22,122 nucleotides of DNA, from positions 1 to 22,122 of the forward strand of contig DCXP01000071.1 in the NCBI GenBank assembly GCA_002327725.1, read 5' to 3'. The position numbers and the translations under genes were made by a program. Positions 6,249 to 14,510 of this stretch are shown one piece after another. The number at the start of each line of letters is the position of its first letter. The stretch's first letter is position 1. The DNA comes from Proteobacteria bacterium UBA2133. GTDB lineage: Bacteria; Pseudomonadota; Gammaproteobacteria; Arenicellales; UBA868. The notes beneath the pieces were generated by a model, which did no database searches, was not told the origin of the DNA, and saw only the letters and a program-made list of their open reading frames with translations.

Positions 6249-8453
6249 GTGAGTGCCAGGAAGATCGTGCAGGTCGCGTTGCCCGTACGGTTGCGTCGCC
6301 TGTTTGATTACCGCGCCGATGATTTAGAACGCCTGCCGGCTGACGGCGCCCGGGTACTGGTGCCGCTGCAAAAACGCAAAGTCGTGGGTATTGTCTGCGG
6401 CCGGCGCGAATCCAGTGCGCTGCCCCTGGCGAAACTGAGGCGGGTCATCCGGGTTCTCGACGATGTGCCTTTGCTGCCGAAGGAGTTGTTCAGGCTCCTT
6501 AACTGGGCCGCGCGTTACTACCATCACCCGCTCGGCGACGTGATGCAGACGGCATTGCCGGTCTTGCTGCGCCGTGACCGGTCGGCGCAACCGAAGCCCG
6601 TGTATCACTGGCGGATCTGTGAGGCCGGACGGCAAGGCCTTGACAGCATCCCGGGCCGATACCGCGCCCAGCGGCGGGTCCTGGATCTTCTGGCGGCGGC
6701 AGACGGGACGGGTCTGCCGGCCGGGACCCTTTCATCCGAGGTTGCGAACGCAGCGACGGTTCTGGCACGTCTTGAAGCGCAAGGCTGGGCCGAAAAAGTG
6801 ACGCCGGTTCCGCCTGCAACAGCCGGCACTCGTGAGAAACCCCTCATTCTCAACCAGGCGCAGCAGGCGGCCTGTACAGCGCTTGATGCGGCAGCGGGCT
6901 GCTACACGCCCTTTCTGCTCGATGGCGTTACCGGCAGCGGCAAGACAGAGGTTTACCTTGACTGCGTCGCGCGCACGGTCTCGCGGGGGCGCCAGGCTCT
7001 GGTGCTGGTGCCCGAGATATCGCTGACACCACAGCTGATCGCCCGCTTTCAGGCGCGTCTTGGGGGTTCTCTGGCGGTGCTGCACTCCGGATTGACCGAT
7101 ACCGAGCGCCACCGGGCCTGGTGGCGGGCCCGCGAGGGCAGTGCGGCCGTGGTGCTGGGCACAAGATCGGCCGTTTTTGCCCCGCTCGCCCGCCCCGGCG
7201 TGATTGTGGTGGATGAGGAGCACGACCTTTCCTACAAGCAGCGCGAGGGGTTTCGGTATCACGCCCGGGATATCGCCGTCAAAAGGGCGCAGTTGGCCGA
7301 GGTTCCGGTCATTTTGGGTTCGGCCACACCATCTCTGGAAAGTATGGCCAACGCCTTGAGCGGCCGTTACCGCCATCTCAGGCTCAAGTCCCGCGCCGGT
7401 TCAGCAAAGATGCCGAGGGTCAAGATTCTTGACCTCAATCGCCTTGCAGTAAATGACGGGCTTTCGGCGCCGATCGTGGGCGCCATCGGAGACTGCATTT
7501 CCCGCGGTCAGCAGAGCCTGGTATTCGTGAATCGCCGCGGATTTGCGCCTGTGGTCGTCTGTACCCAGTGCGGCTGGCAGGCGCTGTGCCGGCGCTGCGA
7601 TGCCAGACAGACCCTGCATCGACGCAGCGGCCGGGTCATCTGCCACCACTGCGGGAGTCAGGCTGCGGCACCAATAGAGTGCCCGAAGTGTCAAACGCAG
7701 ACGCTTTTCCCTGCGGGTGAGGGCACCCAGCGGGTCGAAGAGGCACTGGTCCGGATTTTCCCCAAGGCCCGCGTGATCCGGCTCGACAGTGATGTCGCCG
7801 GTCCACCGGAAGAAATCACCAGAGTGCTTCAAGCGGTGCGTGAGCGCGAGGTCGATATCCTGGTCGGGACACAAATGCTATCGAAAGGCCACGACTTTGC
7901 CGGCGTGACCCTGGTCTGTGTGCTCTCGGCTGACCAGGGCCTCTACAGTCTCGACTTTCGGGGTCCGGAAAGACTTTTCCAGCAGCTCGCGCAGGTATCC
8001 GGCCGGGCGGGAAGGCGGGAAAGCCCCGGGGCAGTATTGGTGCAGACAGCCCATCCGGAAAGTCCCGCGTTTTCCCGGCTCGAAAAACACGATTTTGCCG
8101 GATTTGCAGGGGATGCCCTGATGGAGCGCCAGGCTGCAGGGTATCCGCCTTATGTGCGCTTTGCCCTGCTGCGGGCCGAATCGACCCGCAGCGGTGCGCC
8201 GCTGACTTTTCTGCGCTCTGCTGCGCTTGCCGGGCGGGCAGTGCCGTCCCGCGAGGGTGTTGAGATAATGACCCCGGTACCGTCACCGATGGAGCGCCGG
8301 GCAGGGCGATACCGGGCGCAGTTACTGGTCAGGAGTAAGGACGAGAGCCGGTTCCACCGCTTTCTCGAAGACTGGGTGCTTGGCATTGAGGAGTCGACGG
8401 AGGCGGCACGGGTCCGCTGGTCAATCGACGTTGACCCCCAGGAGATGTACTGA
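6249..8453 (+). CDS. priA: Primosomal protein N' (replication restart helicase PriA)
   Basis: A full-length PriA of 734 residues. The N-terminal 3'-DNA-binding domain (VQVALPVRLRRLFDYRA) is followed by a winged-helix region, the DEAH helicase core with Walker A GVTGSGKTE (226-234), motif II DEEH (322-325), SATPS (358-362) and motif VSGRAGR. The cysteine-rich zinc insert has eight cysteines at 438, 441, 447, 450, 465, 468, 478 and 481. PriA recognises stalled forks, unwinds the lagging arm and loads DnaB through PriB/DnaT. The GTG start at 6249 is supported by AGGAG eleven bases upstream and by the fit to the family N-terminus. It is transcribed alone, behind a long leader carrying DnaA-box-like sites. 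Confidence 0.98.
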   Translation: MSARKIVQVALPVRLRRLFDYRADDLERLPADGARVLVPLQKRKVVGIVCGRRESSALPLAKLRRVIRVLDDVPLLPKELFRLLNWAARYYHHPLGDVMQTALPVLLRRDRSAQPKPVYHWRICEAGRQGLDSIPGRYRAQRRVLDLLAAADGTGLPAGTLSSEVANAATVLARLEAQGWAEKVTPVPPATAGTREKPLILNQAQQAACTALDAAAGCYTPFLLDGVTGSGKTEVYLDCVARTVSRGRQALVLVPEISLTPQLIARFQARLGGSLAVLHSGLTDTERHRAWWRAREGSAAVVLGTRSAVFAPLARPGVIVVDEEHDLSYKQREGFRYHARDIAVKRAQLAEVPVILGSATPSLESMANALSGRYRHLRLKSRAGSAKMPRVKILDLNRLAVNDGLSAPIVGAIGDCISRGQQSLVFVNRRGFAPVVVCTQCGWQALCRRCDARQTLHRRSGRVICHHCGSQAAAPIECPKCQTQTLFPAGEGTQRVEEALVRIFPKARVIRLDSDVAGPPEEITRVLQAVREREVDILVGTQMLSKGHDFAGVTLVCVLSADQGLYSLDFRGPERLFQQLAQVSGRAGRRESPGAVLVQTAHPESPAFSRLEKHDFAGFAGDALMERQAAGYPPYVRFALLRAESTRSGAPLTFLRSAALAGRAVPSREGVEIMTPVPSPMERRAGRYRAQLLVRSKDESRFHRFLEDWVLGIEESTEAARVRWSIDVDPQEMY

Positions 8454-8495
8454 CCCAAACGTGTCTCTTGAGCGCGCAATCAGCCCTTACCGGGG

Positions 8496-8533
8496 CCTAG
8501 GGATAGCGACAGCGAAGCGCCCTGGGGGGTTTT
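8496..8533 (+). terminator. Possible weak terminator after priA
   Basis: CCTAGGG (8496-8502) can pair with CCCTGGG (8520-8526) with one wobble pair, and TTTT follows three bases later (8530-8533). The loop is long and the T-run short, so it may be only partly effective. Confidence 0.3.
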
Positions 8534-8594
8534 CATCCCGCCTGGGCTTGGTCAGAATCACCCGCTGCGTCTGAATCATGTCTGGATCGAATCC

Positions 8595-9743
8595 GTGCCC
8601 AAGTTGAGCCTTTCGAAGGTACTGCGCCCGACAGCGAAGGCCTACACCCTGCCCCCGGCCTGTTATGTGGATGAGGAGATTCTGGCTTTTGAGCACGAAT
8701 ACCTGTTCGCCGGAGGCTGGGTCAGTGCAGGCCGGGCCGGGGATCTTGCACAGACCGGGGATTATCTGGCGTTTACCGTCGCCGATACTCCGCTCATAGC
8801 TATCCGGGGCGAGGACCACGGACTTCGCGTGTTTGCCAACACCTGCCGTCATCGGGGGATGCGCCTGGTTGAGCCGGGCCGGGGCCATTGCAGCCGGTTC
8901 GTCTGCCCGTTTCACGGGTGGTGCTACCGGCTGGACGGCAGTCTTTCCGCCGCGCCCAGAATGGGCGGCGCCGACGGTTTTGATTCCGCAGACTTTGGTC
9001 TTGTTCAGGTCCCGAGCGAGGAGCGGGCCGGTTTTCTGTTTGTAAATGTCGATGCCAAAGCGCCGGCGCTGGACGACTGGCTGGGTGATTTTGAGAACGT
9101 TCACGAGCCCTGGCGGCTCGGGTCCCTGATCACCGGGAGCCAGCGCGATTTCACCGTCGACTGTAACTGGAAGCTCTTCATCGAGGTCTTCAACGATTAC
9201 TACCACCTGCGCAAGGTGCATCCGCAGACACTGTCAACGCTGTACGCCGACCCTGACCCGGTGGATGAGACACGCGGGGCATTTGTCAGCCAGTTTGGTG
9301 AGCACGCGCGGCGCGGCAGCGTCGGGGTCCTTGAGGAGGCGGGCAGCGGACTTGACCCCTTGCCCGGTTTATCGGGCCGGCTGGTGGACGGAACCCGATA
9401 TACCTGGGTTTACCCTGGTCTCACGTTTGCGGCTTCCCGGGATGCTGTCTGGGCGCTGGAGGCCGCCCCGGCCGGTGTGTCGACGACGACGGTACGCCTG
9501 AGCCTGCTGTTTGACAGCGCCAGCGCATCGGCCGGGGATTTCGAGACGATTCTTGGCCGGTATGAAAACCGTATGGCCGTGGGCCTCGATGAGGATATCG
9601 CCGTGCTTGAGGCACAGCAACCGGGCCTTCGGTCCAGCCTTTCCCGCGCCGGGCGGGTCTGCCCGGAACTTGAGCCGAGCGTTCACGCCTTTCACCGCTG
9701 GTATGCCGATCAGTTGATCAGCGCCGGACTGGGGACCGCTTAG
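8595..9743 (+). CDS. Rieske non-heme iron oxygenase, large (alpha) subunit
   Basis: A 382-residue ring-hydroxylating-type oxygenase alpha subunit. The Rieske [2Fe-2S] ligands are C84 and H86 in CRHRG and C104 and H107 in CPFHGWCY. The mononuclear iron site lies in FNDYYHLRKVHP (H204, H209), with bridging D201 and the third ligand probably D334 in DEDIAVLEAQQPG. Members oxidise aromatics or quaternary amines with electrons from a separate reductase. The overall form resembles the choline-monooxygenase/betaine-demethylase branch more than biphenyl-type enzymes, but the substrate cannot be read from the sequence. No beta subunit, ferredoxin or reductase is encoded nearby. The GTG start at 8595 has little upstream signal. 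It converges on zapE with a 15-base gap. Confidence 0.93.
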   Translation: MPKLSLSKVLRPTAKAYTLPPACYVDEEILAFEHEYLFAGGWVSAGRAGDLAQTGDYLAFTVADTPLIAIRGEDHGLRVFANTCRHRGMRLVEPGRGHCSRFVCPFHGWCYRLDGSLSAAPRMGGADGFDSADFGLVQVPSEERAGFLFVNVDAKAPALDDWLGDFENVHEPWRLGSLITGSQRDFTVDCNWKLFIEVFNDYYHLRKVHPQTLSTLYADPDPVDETRGAFVSQFGEHARRGSVGVLEEAGSGLDPLPGLSGRLVDGTRYTWVYPGLTFAASRDAVWALEAAPAGVSTTTVRLSLLFDSASASAGDFETILGRYENRMAVGLDEDIAVLEAQQPGLRSSLSRAGRVCPELEPSVHAFHRWYADQLISAGLGTA

Positions 9744-9758
9744 CGTCTTGACGGCCTG

Positions 9759-10880
9759 CTAGGGTCTGTGGGCACTGGCGAGATAGTCTTCCGACTGAAA
9801 CTCGTGCAGCCGGCTTGCGGTACGGGCAAAGTCTGCTGCCAGACGCACTCCCTGATACAGCGCGTTGGCGGGCGCTGCTGCTGAAACCACCACATTGACC
9901 CTTCGATCGTAGAGCTCGTCAATCAACTCGATAAGACGCCGGGCTGCATCCTCGCGATCGGCGCCCAAGCACGGGATGCCGCTTAACAGGAGTGTATGGC
10001 AACTCCTCGACAGTTCCGCATAGTCGACTTTGGATCGCGGCCCCTCACAAAGGGCTTCAAAATCAAACCAGATGACGCCATCGCCCCTGGCCCTGATCGG
10101 AATCTGACGACGGTTGAGAGTCAGTACATCCGGCGATATCGCGGCCTTGGGATCGATCGTGAGCAGCAGCGAACGCATACCAGCCTCGGCCCGGGTGTCG
10201 TCTGGCACATGATAGGTCGGTAGCGATCCCAGCATTTCCAGCCGGTAGTCACGATCCCCGTCGAGGTGTACGACTTGAGCATGGCGCTCGATCAGTTCAA
10301 TAGCGGGCAAAAAGCGGTCGCGCTGCAGGCCCTGCCGGTAAAGCAGGCGCGGCGGTGTGTTCGAGGTGAATATCAGGGTAAGGCCGTTTTCGACCAGTGC
10401 GTGCAGCAGTCCCGACAGGATCATGGCGTCACCAATGTCCGAGACGTGAAACTCGTCGAAGCCGAGCACACGGGTCTTCGCGCTGATCTCCCGGCTGATC
10501 CGGCGCAGCGGATCCTTCTGTTGCGGCCGGCGCCGCAGGCCATCATGAATCTCCAGCATGAAGCGGTGAAAGTGCACCCGGCGGCAGGTCTCCTCTGGCA
10601 GGGCCTCGAGCAGGGTATCCATGATCAGCGTTTTGCCCCGGCCCACCGAACCCCACAGATAGATTCCCCGGATGGGGGTTATCGGGTTTTTGCGAAGCCG
10701 CAAGCGGCGAGCAAGACCCCAGGGCACCTTCGGGGAGGATTCAGCAAAAGCCTGATTGAGCCGGTCGGCGAGGGAGGCGCAGGTCTTGAGCGCCTGCTGC
10801 TGATGCTGGTCGGGGTCGGCGTCAGTCCGGGCAAGCCGACCGATGAAGGTAGCGCTAAGGGATTCGTCGGGCCGTGTCAC
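9759..10880 (-). CDS. zapE: Cell division protein ZapE (AFG1-like P-loop ATPase)
   Basis: A 373-residue AFG1/LACE1-type ATPase. Walker A is WGSVGRGKT (76-84), Walker B LGFDEFHVSDIGDA (139-152, D142/E143), and sensor-1 FTSN is at 171-174. The family-typical RFMLEIHDGL, RDRFLPAIELI and tail FQSEDYL are all present. ZapE interacts with FtsZ at the constricting ring in Gammaproteobacteria, and mitochondrial homologues act in protein quality control. The GTG start at 10880 lies two bases after the rraA stop, so the two are translationally close. It is the last gene of a minus-strand operon with the HAD nucleotidase and rraA. Confidence 0.95.
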   Translation of the reverse strand: MTRPDESLSATFIGRLARTDADPDQHQQQALKTCASLADRLNQAFAESSPKVPWGLARRLRLRKNPITPIRGIYLWGSVGRGKTLIMDTLLEALPEETCRRVHFHRFMLEIHDGLRRRPQQKDPLRRISREISAKTRVLGFDEFHVSDIGDAMILSGLLHALVENGLTLIFTSNTPPRLLYRQGLQRDRFLPAIELIERHAQVVHLDGDRDYRLEMLGSLPTYHVPDDTRAEAGMRSLLLTIDPKAAISPDVLTLNRRQIPIRARGDGVIWFDFEALCEGPRSKVDYAELSRSCHTLLLSGIPCLGADREDAARRLIELIDELYDRRVNVVVSAAAPANALYQGVRLAADFARTASRLHEFQSEDYLASAHRP

Positions 10881-10882
10881 GC

Positions 10883-11359
10883 TCAGATGAGGGCAGACGC
10901 GGCGACGGCAATGCCGTCATGGTCTGCCCACAAATGATGGCCCGGGACAAAACGGATATCTGCAAAGCGGACGCTGAGCTGGGTCTGGCCCTCTCCACGT
11001 TTCACGCTCTTGGCCGGACAGCTGGCGAGTGCCTTGATCCCGATCGGCAGTTCGGCAAGCTGCTGGCGGTCGCGGATACAGCCGTTGATCACCAGGCCGG
11101 ACCAGCCGTTGTCAGCCGCAAGCGCCCCGATCTGATCCCCAACAAGTGCGCATCGCAGCGATCCACCGCCGTCAACCACGAGCACCCGGCCGGCGCCCTC
11201 GGTCTCCAGCATCGAGCGAACCAGCGTGTTGTCCTCAAATACCTTGACCGTCGCGATCTCCCCTGAAAAACACGGCGCGCCGCCGAAATCCCGAAACAGC
11301 GGTGCCGCCACCTGAAGGCGGTCGCCGAATTCATCATAGAGGTCAGCGGTGCGGGTCAC
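10883..11359 (-). CDS. rraA: RraA family protein (ribonuclease E activity regulator A)
   Basis: The 158-residue protein aligns well from memory with gammaproteobacterial RraA: TADLYDEFGD at the start, RVLVVDGGGSLRCALVGDQ (59-76) and NGWSGLVINGCIRD (84-97). In E. coli RraA binds RNase E and lowers its activity; the same fold also covers 4-hydroxy-4-methyl-2-oxoglutarate aldolases, and the GD and R-D residues used by the aldolases are present here. The regulator assignment is favoured by overall similarity and genomic setting, not by catalytic residues. The GTG start overlaps the stop of the upstream HAD gene by four bases (GTGA), which indicates coupled translation. Confidence 0.92.
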   Translation of the reverse strand: MTRTADLYDEFGDRLQVAAPLFRDFGGAPCFSGEIATVKVFEDNTLVRSMLETEGAGRVLVVDGGGSLRCALVGDQIGALAADNGWSGLVINGCIRDRQQLAELPIGIKALASCPAKSVKRGEGQTQLSVRFADIRFVPGHHLWADHDGIAVAASALI

Positions 11360-12039
11360 GCGGCATCGGCCCCTCGGGCGTCCCGGAAAAACCCAAGGAT
11401 ATCGTCAAACGCACCAAGACCCCTGAATTCCTGTGTGTCCATGGCCTCGCGGGTGGAGTCCGGACGGGGCACGGCAAGCAGATGGGATATTCCGTAGGCG
11501 GCTGCGGCCCGCAGCACGGCCAGGTTGTCGTCAATGAACAGGGTCTTATCAGGGGCAAAGGGCTCGGTCTCCTGCAGCAGTTCCCAGAATAGATCGTGCT
11601 CCTTGGGGTATCCCAGTTCATGGGAACTGATGATGCGGTCAAACAGGGGCCCAATGCCGGTCTGATCGATTTTGAGGTCGATCGTTTCCGGGTGGGCGTT
11701 GCTGACGAGTACAACCCGCCGCTGGTCGCCGTGCAGCGTCGCAAGAAAATCCTGTGCCCCCGGGCGGGTCCGGATAAGGTGGCGTTTGGCCGCCTTCAGG
11801 GCCATGATGTCAAGGTTCAGTTCACGGCTCCAGAAATCCGTGCAGTACCAGTCCAGCGTACCGCGCAGTTCCTTCATCCGGCCCAGAACATCAGCGCGCG
11901 CTTTTTCCGGCGCCAGCTGATGATGCTGCGCGTAGTGCTCGGGAATAAATTCAGCCCAGAAATGATTATCGAAATAAAGATCGAGCAGGGTGCCGTCGAG
12001 ATCCAGAAATACCGATTCAATGTCATTCCAGTCGATCAT
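11356..12039 (-). CDS. yrfG: HAD-superfamily GMP/IMP nucleotidase (YrfG type)
   Basis: A 227-residue HAD hydrolase with all four motifs: FLDLDGTLLD with nucleophile D13 and general acid D15, LVSNAHPE (S113), K146 in ELGYPKEHD, and LFIDDN (D170/D171). The alpha-helical cap region between motifs I and II (FWAEFIPEHYAQHH, then TLDWYCTDFWSRELNLDI) matches the YrfG type, which removes phosphate from GMP and IMP. Its place beside nudE and cysQ supports this, since these genes are often neighbours in Gammaproteobacteria. ATG start at 12039. First gene of the minus-strand operon with rraA and zapE, and divergent from nudE. Confidence 0.9.
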   Translation of the reverse strand: MIDWNDIESVFLDLDGTLLDLYFDNHFWAEFIPEHYAQHHQLAPEKARADVLGRMKELRGTLDWYCTDFWSRELNLDIMALKAAKRHLIRTRPGAQDFLATLHGDQRRVVLVSNAHPETIDLKIDQTGIGPLFDRIISSHELGYPKEHDLFWELLQETEPFAPDKTLFIDDNLAVLRAAAAYGISHLLAVPRPDSTREAMDTQEFRGLGAFDDILGFFRDARGADAA

Positions 12040-12153
12040 GGGCTGCCCGAAAGCGGGCCGGTGATGAGATCCGGCGGTTTTGCGATGATCGCCTTATTCT
12101 AGCGTCGCGACAGGGCAAGACGATTCGCCCCCCGGGGGGTCATGATACTCAAG

Positions 12154-12182
12154 TTGTCTCGCCCGTCGGCCTGGGTTAATCT
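12154..12182 (+). promoter_or_regulatory. Likely promoter of nudE-cysQ
   Basis: TTGTCT (12154-12159) and TAATCT (12177-12182) are spaced by 17 bases, a good sigma-70 arrangement, and lie 36 bases before the ATG of nudE. Just upstream is a perfect 12-base palindrome of six C and six G (12128-12139). Confidence 0.45.
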
Positions 12183-12217
12183 GCCGGCACTACCCATCCA
12201 GGGTGAGCCCCGCGGTT

Positions 12218-12760
12218 ATGAGTACCTTGCCCGAAATCCTGAATACGACGCCGGTTGCGACCAGCCGGCTTTTTTCTATTGAGCAGGTTGAACTTCGTTT
12301 TTCCAATGGCACGGAGGCGTGTTTTGAGCGGCTCGTGGGTCAGGGGAACGGCGCGGTGCTGGTGGTGCCAATGCAAACCGAAGAAACGCTTTTGCTGATC
12401 CGCGAGTATGCGGTGGGTGTGGAGTGCTATGAACTCAGTTTCGTCAAAGGCCGGGTTGACGCGGGCGAGACGCCGGAGCAGGCCGCCCATCGGGAACTTC
12501 GGGAGGAAACCGGCTTCGATGCCGGCAGGATGGAGGCATTAGCGACCGTCTCACTGACGCCCGCCTATTCAGATTACCGCACCCATATCTTCCTGGCACA
12601 GGATTTGTTTGCCTCACCATTGTTGGGCGACGAGCCCGAACCGCTTGAGACCCAGTCATGGCGGTTATCGGATCTGCCGGAACTGCGTGCCCGGGAGGAT
12701 TTTTCGGACGCCCGCAGCATTCTGGCAACCTACCTTGCCGTAGAGCGGATCAGGCCATGA
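12218..12760 (+). CDS. nudE: ADP compounds hydrolase NudE (Nudix)
   Basis: A Nudix hydrolase of 180 residues whose box GRVDAGETPEQAAHRELREE starts at G78 and keeps E84, R92, E96 and E97, followed by TGF. Flanking segments fit E. coli NudE from memory: ILNTTPVATSRLFSIEQVEL at the start, LIREYAVGVECYELSFVKG before the box and DEPEPLE after it. NudE cleaves ADP-ribose, Ap3A and NADH to nucleoside monophosphates. I chose ATG at 12218 because family proteins begin a few residues before ILN; a GTG at 12203 would add five residues. It overlaps cysQ by four bases (ATGA), so the pair is translationally coupled. Confidence 0.94.
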   Translation: MSTLPEILNTTPVATSRLFSIEQVELRFSNGTEACFERLVGQGNGAVLVVPMQTEETLLLIREYAVGVECYELSFVKGRVDAGETPEQAAHRELREETGFDAGRMEALATVSLTPAYSDYRTHIFLAQDLFASPLLGDEPEPLETQSWRLSDLPELRAREDFSDARSILATYLAVERIRP

Positions 12761-13581
12761 ACGCCGCCGAAGGGCTCAAGGTCGAAGCCATCGCGGAGGT
12801 TGCAAGAACCGCCGGTGCGGCGATCATGGAGGTCTACGAGCGCGAGTATGAAATCATTGAAAAAGCCGATGGTTCGCCGGTCACCACCGCCGATCACCGG
12901 GCGCACGACATCATTGTCGAGCATCTGCAGGCCCTGACACCCGAGATTCTCGTCGTTTCAGAAGAGTCCAAGGATATCGACGCCACCGGGCGCCTTCACT
13001 GTGCCAAGGTGTGGCTGGTGGATCCGCTGGACGGAACCAAGGAGTTCATCCGCCGCAACGGTGAGTTCACGGTCAACATCGGCCTGGCAGAACAGGGCCG
13101 GCCGATCCTGGGCGTGGTCTACAGCCCCAGTTCCGGGGTCTGCTACTTTGCGGCGCAGGGGGAGGGTGCCTGGCGTCAACAAGGGTCGGGGTCACCTGAG
13201 CCGATCCGCGTCAGTGCCTACGATCCCGCCCGCCCGCGAATGGTCGCAAGCCGCTCGCATGCCGGTGAAGCCGTGAGTGCCTTTCGCGATGCCCTGGCTG
13301 CAGCCAGCGGCTGTGATCCGACTATCGTCAGCATGGGCAGTGCGCTCAAGGTCTGCGTGGTTGCCGAAGGGAACGCCGACGTATACCCGCGCCTTGCGCC
13401 CACCTCCGAATGGGATACCTGTGCCTCGCACTGTGTACTGACCGAGGCCGGTGGACGATTGGTCGACTGCCAGGGCACTGACCTCAGTTACAACAAGAAA
13501 AACATCCTCAACCCCTGGTTTGTGGCGCTGGCTGATCCGGATGTCGATTGGCTGCAGTTCTGCCCGCCGCAGGATTCTTAA
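12757..13581 (+). CDS. cysQ: 3'(2'),5'-bisphosphate nucleotidase CysQ
   Basis: A 274-residue inositol-monophosphatase-fold enzyme. Metal-binding residues are visible in LVVSEES (E70), VDPLDGTKEF (D89, D92) and SEWDTCASH (D220); GSALKVC is also typical. CysQ converts 3'-phosphoadenosine 5'-phosphate, a by-product of sulfate assimilation, to AMP and phosphate, relieving inhibition of sulfotransferases and oligoribonuclease. The frame extends upstream to 12658 inside nudE, but ATG at 12757 overlaps the nudE stop and gives the family's normal N-terminus. Pairing with NudE fits a nucleotide clean-up operon. Confidence 0.96.
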   Translation: MNAAEGLKVEAIAEVARTAGAAIMEVYEREYEIIEKADGSPVTTADHRAHDIIVEHLQALTPEILVVSEESKDIDATGRLHCAKVWLVDPLDGTKEFIRRNGEFTVNIGLAEQGRPILGVVYSPSSGVCYFAAQGEGAWRQQGSGSPEPIRVSAYDPARPRMVASRSHAGEAVSAFRDALAAASGCDPTIVSMGSALKVCVVAEGNADVYPRLAPTSEWDTCASHCVLTEAGGRLVDCQGTDLSYNKKNILNPWFVALADPDVDWLQFCPPQDS

Positions 13582-13602
13582 GGGGCAACAGCAGGCTTTT
13601 CG

Positions 13603-13624
13603 GGCGGGGGTGTTAAGCCCCGCC
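13603..13624 (+). terminator. GC-rich hairpin after cysQ without a T-run
   Basis: GGCGGGG (13603-13609) pairs perfectly with CCCCGCC (13618-13624) around an 8-base loop, 22 bases after the cysQ stop. No T-run follows, so termination is doubtful. It ends only four bases before the TATAAT at 13629. Confidence 0.3.
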
Positions 13625-13628
13625 GGAC

Positions 13629-13634
13629 TATAAT
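13629..13634 (+). promoter_or_regulatory. Perfect -10 hexamer before dapF
   Basis: TATAAT lies 45 bases before the dapF GTG. The position for a -35 is occupied by the G-rich hairpin arm and shows no match, so the promoter, if real, probably needs an activator or is weak. Confidence 0.35.
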
Positions 13635-13678
13635 GAGCGTGATCCCGGGCCCACGGAACTTTCGGTCCTGAAAAAACA

Positions 13679-14509
13679 GTGGACACGCTTCCTTTCACGA
13701 AAATGCACTCGCTGGGCAACGACTTCGTCATGCTCGACGGTGTCAGCGCGCCCATCGCGCTCAGCCCTGAAGCCGTGCGCAATATTGCTGACCGTCACCG
13801 CGGAATCGGCTGTGATCAGCTGATCGTGGCAGAGCCTTGTGCTGATGGCGCCGACTTCTTCATGCGCATCTATAACACCGACGGCAGCGAATCAGGCCAG
13901 TGCGGCAATGGTGCCCGCTGCCTCAGCCGGTTTGTCAGGGAGCAGGGCCTGACCGAAAAGCAGACCCTTGAAATCGAAACCATAAGTACGCGCTTTACAT
14001 TGTCGCTTGGCACAAAGGGTCAGGTGAGTGCCGAGCTCGCGGCGCCGGTTTTCGAACCACAGAAGATCCCGTTTCGGGCCGGAGAGATGGCTGACGGTTA
14101 TTCGGTGTCGGTAGGGGGGCAGACATTCCGTATCGGTGCTGTCTCCGTCGGGAATCCCCACGCGGTGCTGCTGGTGGACGATATCGACAATGCCGGGGTA
14201 GCCGAGATCGGTCCGGCGATTGAGTATCATCCTGACTTTCCAGAGCGGACCAATGTCGGCTTTGTCCAGATCGAGGATCGTGCGCACCTCAAGCTGCGGG
14301 TGTGGGAACGCGGTGTGGGCGAGACCCTGGCCTGCGGCAGCGGCGCTTGCGCCGCGGTCTCGGTCTGCCGCCGATGGGAACTGATCGATGACAGCGTCAG
14401 TGTGACCCTGCCCGGCGGGACGCTTGCGCTCTTTTGGCCAGGCAGCGGTCCGGTCCGCATGTCCGGCCCGACTGAACGGGTCTTCGACGGCCTCTGGTCA
14501 TTGGAATAA
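13679..14509 (+). CDS. dapF: Diaminopimelate epimerase
   Basis: A 276-residue DapF. The two catalytic cysteines are C75 in SGQCGNGARC and C219 in TLACGSGACA, the hallmark pair of this racemase. The substrate-binding motifs FTKMHSLGNDFV at the N-terminus, GNPHAV (159-164) and ERTNVGFVQ are intact. It interconverts LL- and meso-diaminopimelate in lysine and peptidoglycan synthesis in the cytosol. The GTG at 13679 is taken as start because homology begins immediately after it; the upstream ribosome binding site is weak. It leads the dapF-DUF484-xerC unit, with one base to the next gene. Confidence 0.97.
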   Translation: MDTLPFTKMHSLGNDFVMLDGVSAPIALSPEAVRNIADRHRGIGCDQLIVAEPCADGADFFMRIYNTDGSESGQCGNGARCLSRFVREQGLTEKQTLEIETISTRFTLSLGTKGQVSAELAAPVFEPQKIPFRAGEMADGYSVSVGGQTFRIGAVSVGNPHAVLLVDDIDNAGVAEIGPAIEYHPDFPERTNVGFVQIEDRAHLKLRVWERGVGETLACGSGACAAVSVCRRWELIDDSVSVTLPGGTLALFWPGSGPVRMSGPTERVFDGLWSLE

Positions 14510-14510
14510 C

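Noticed and set aside
12128..12139. Perfect palindrome of six C followed by six G
   Set aside because: A low-complexity GC palindrome with no known partner; noted beside the nudE promoter but too simple to interpret.
12658..12756. Upstream extension of the cysQ frame
   Set aside because: It lies inside nudE in another frame; ATG 12757 overlaps the nudE stop and gives the normal family N-terminus.
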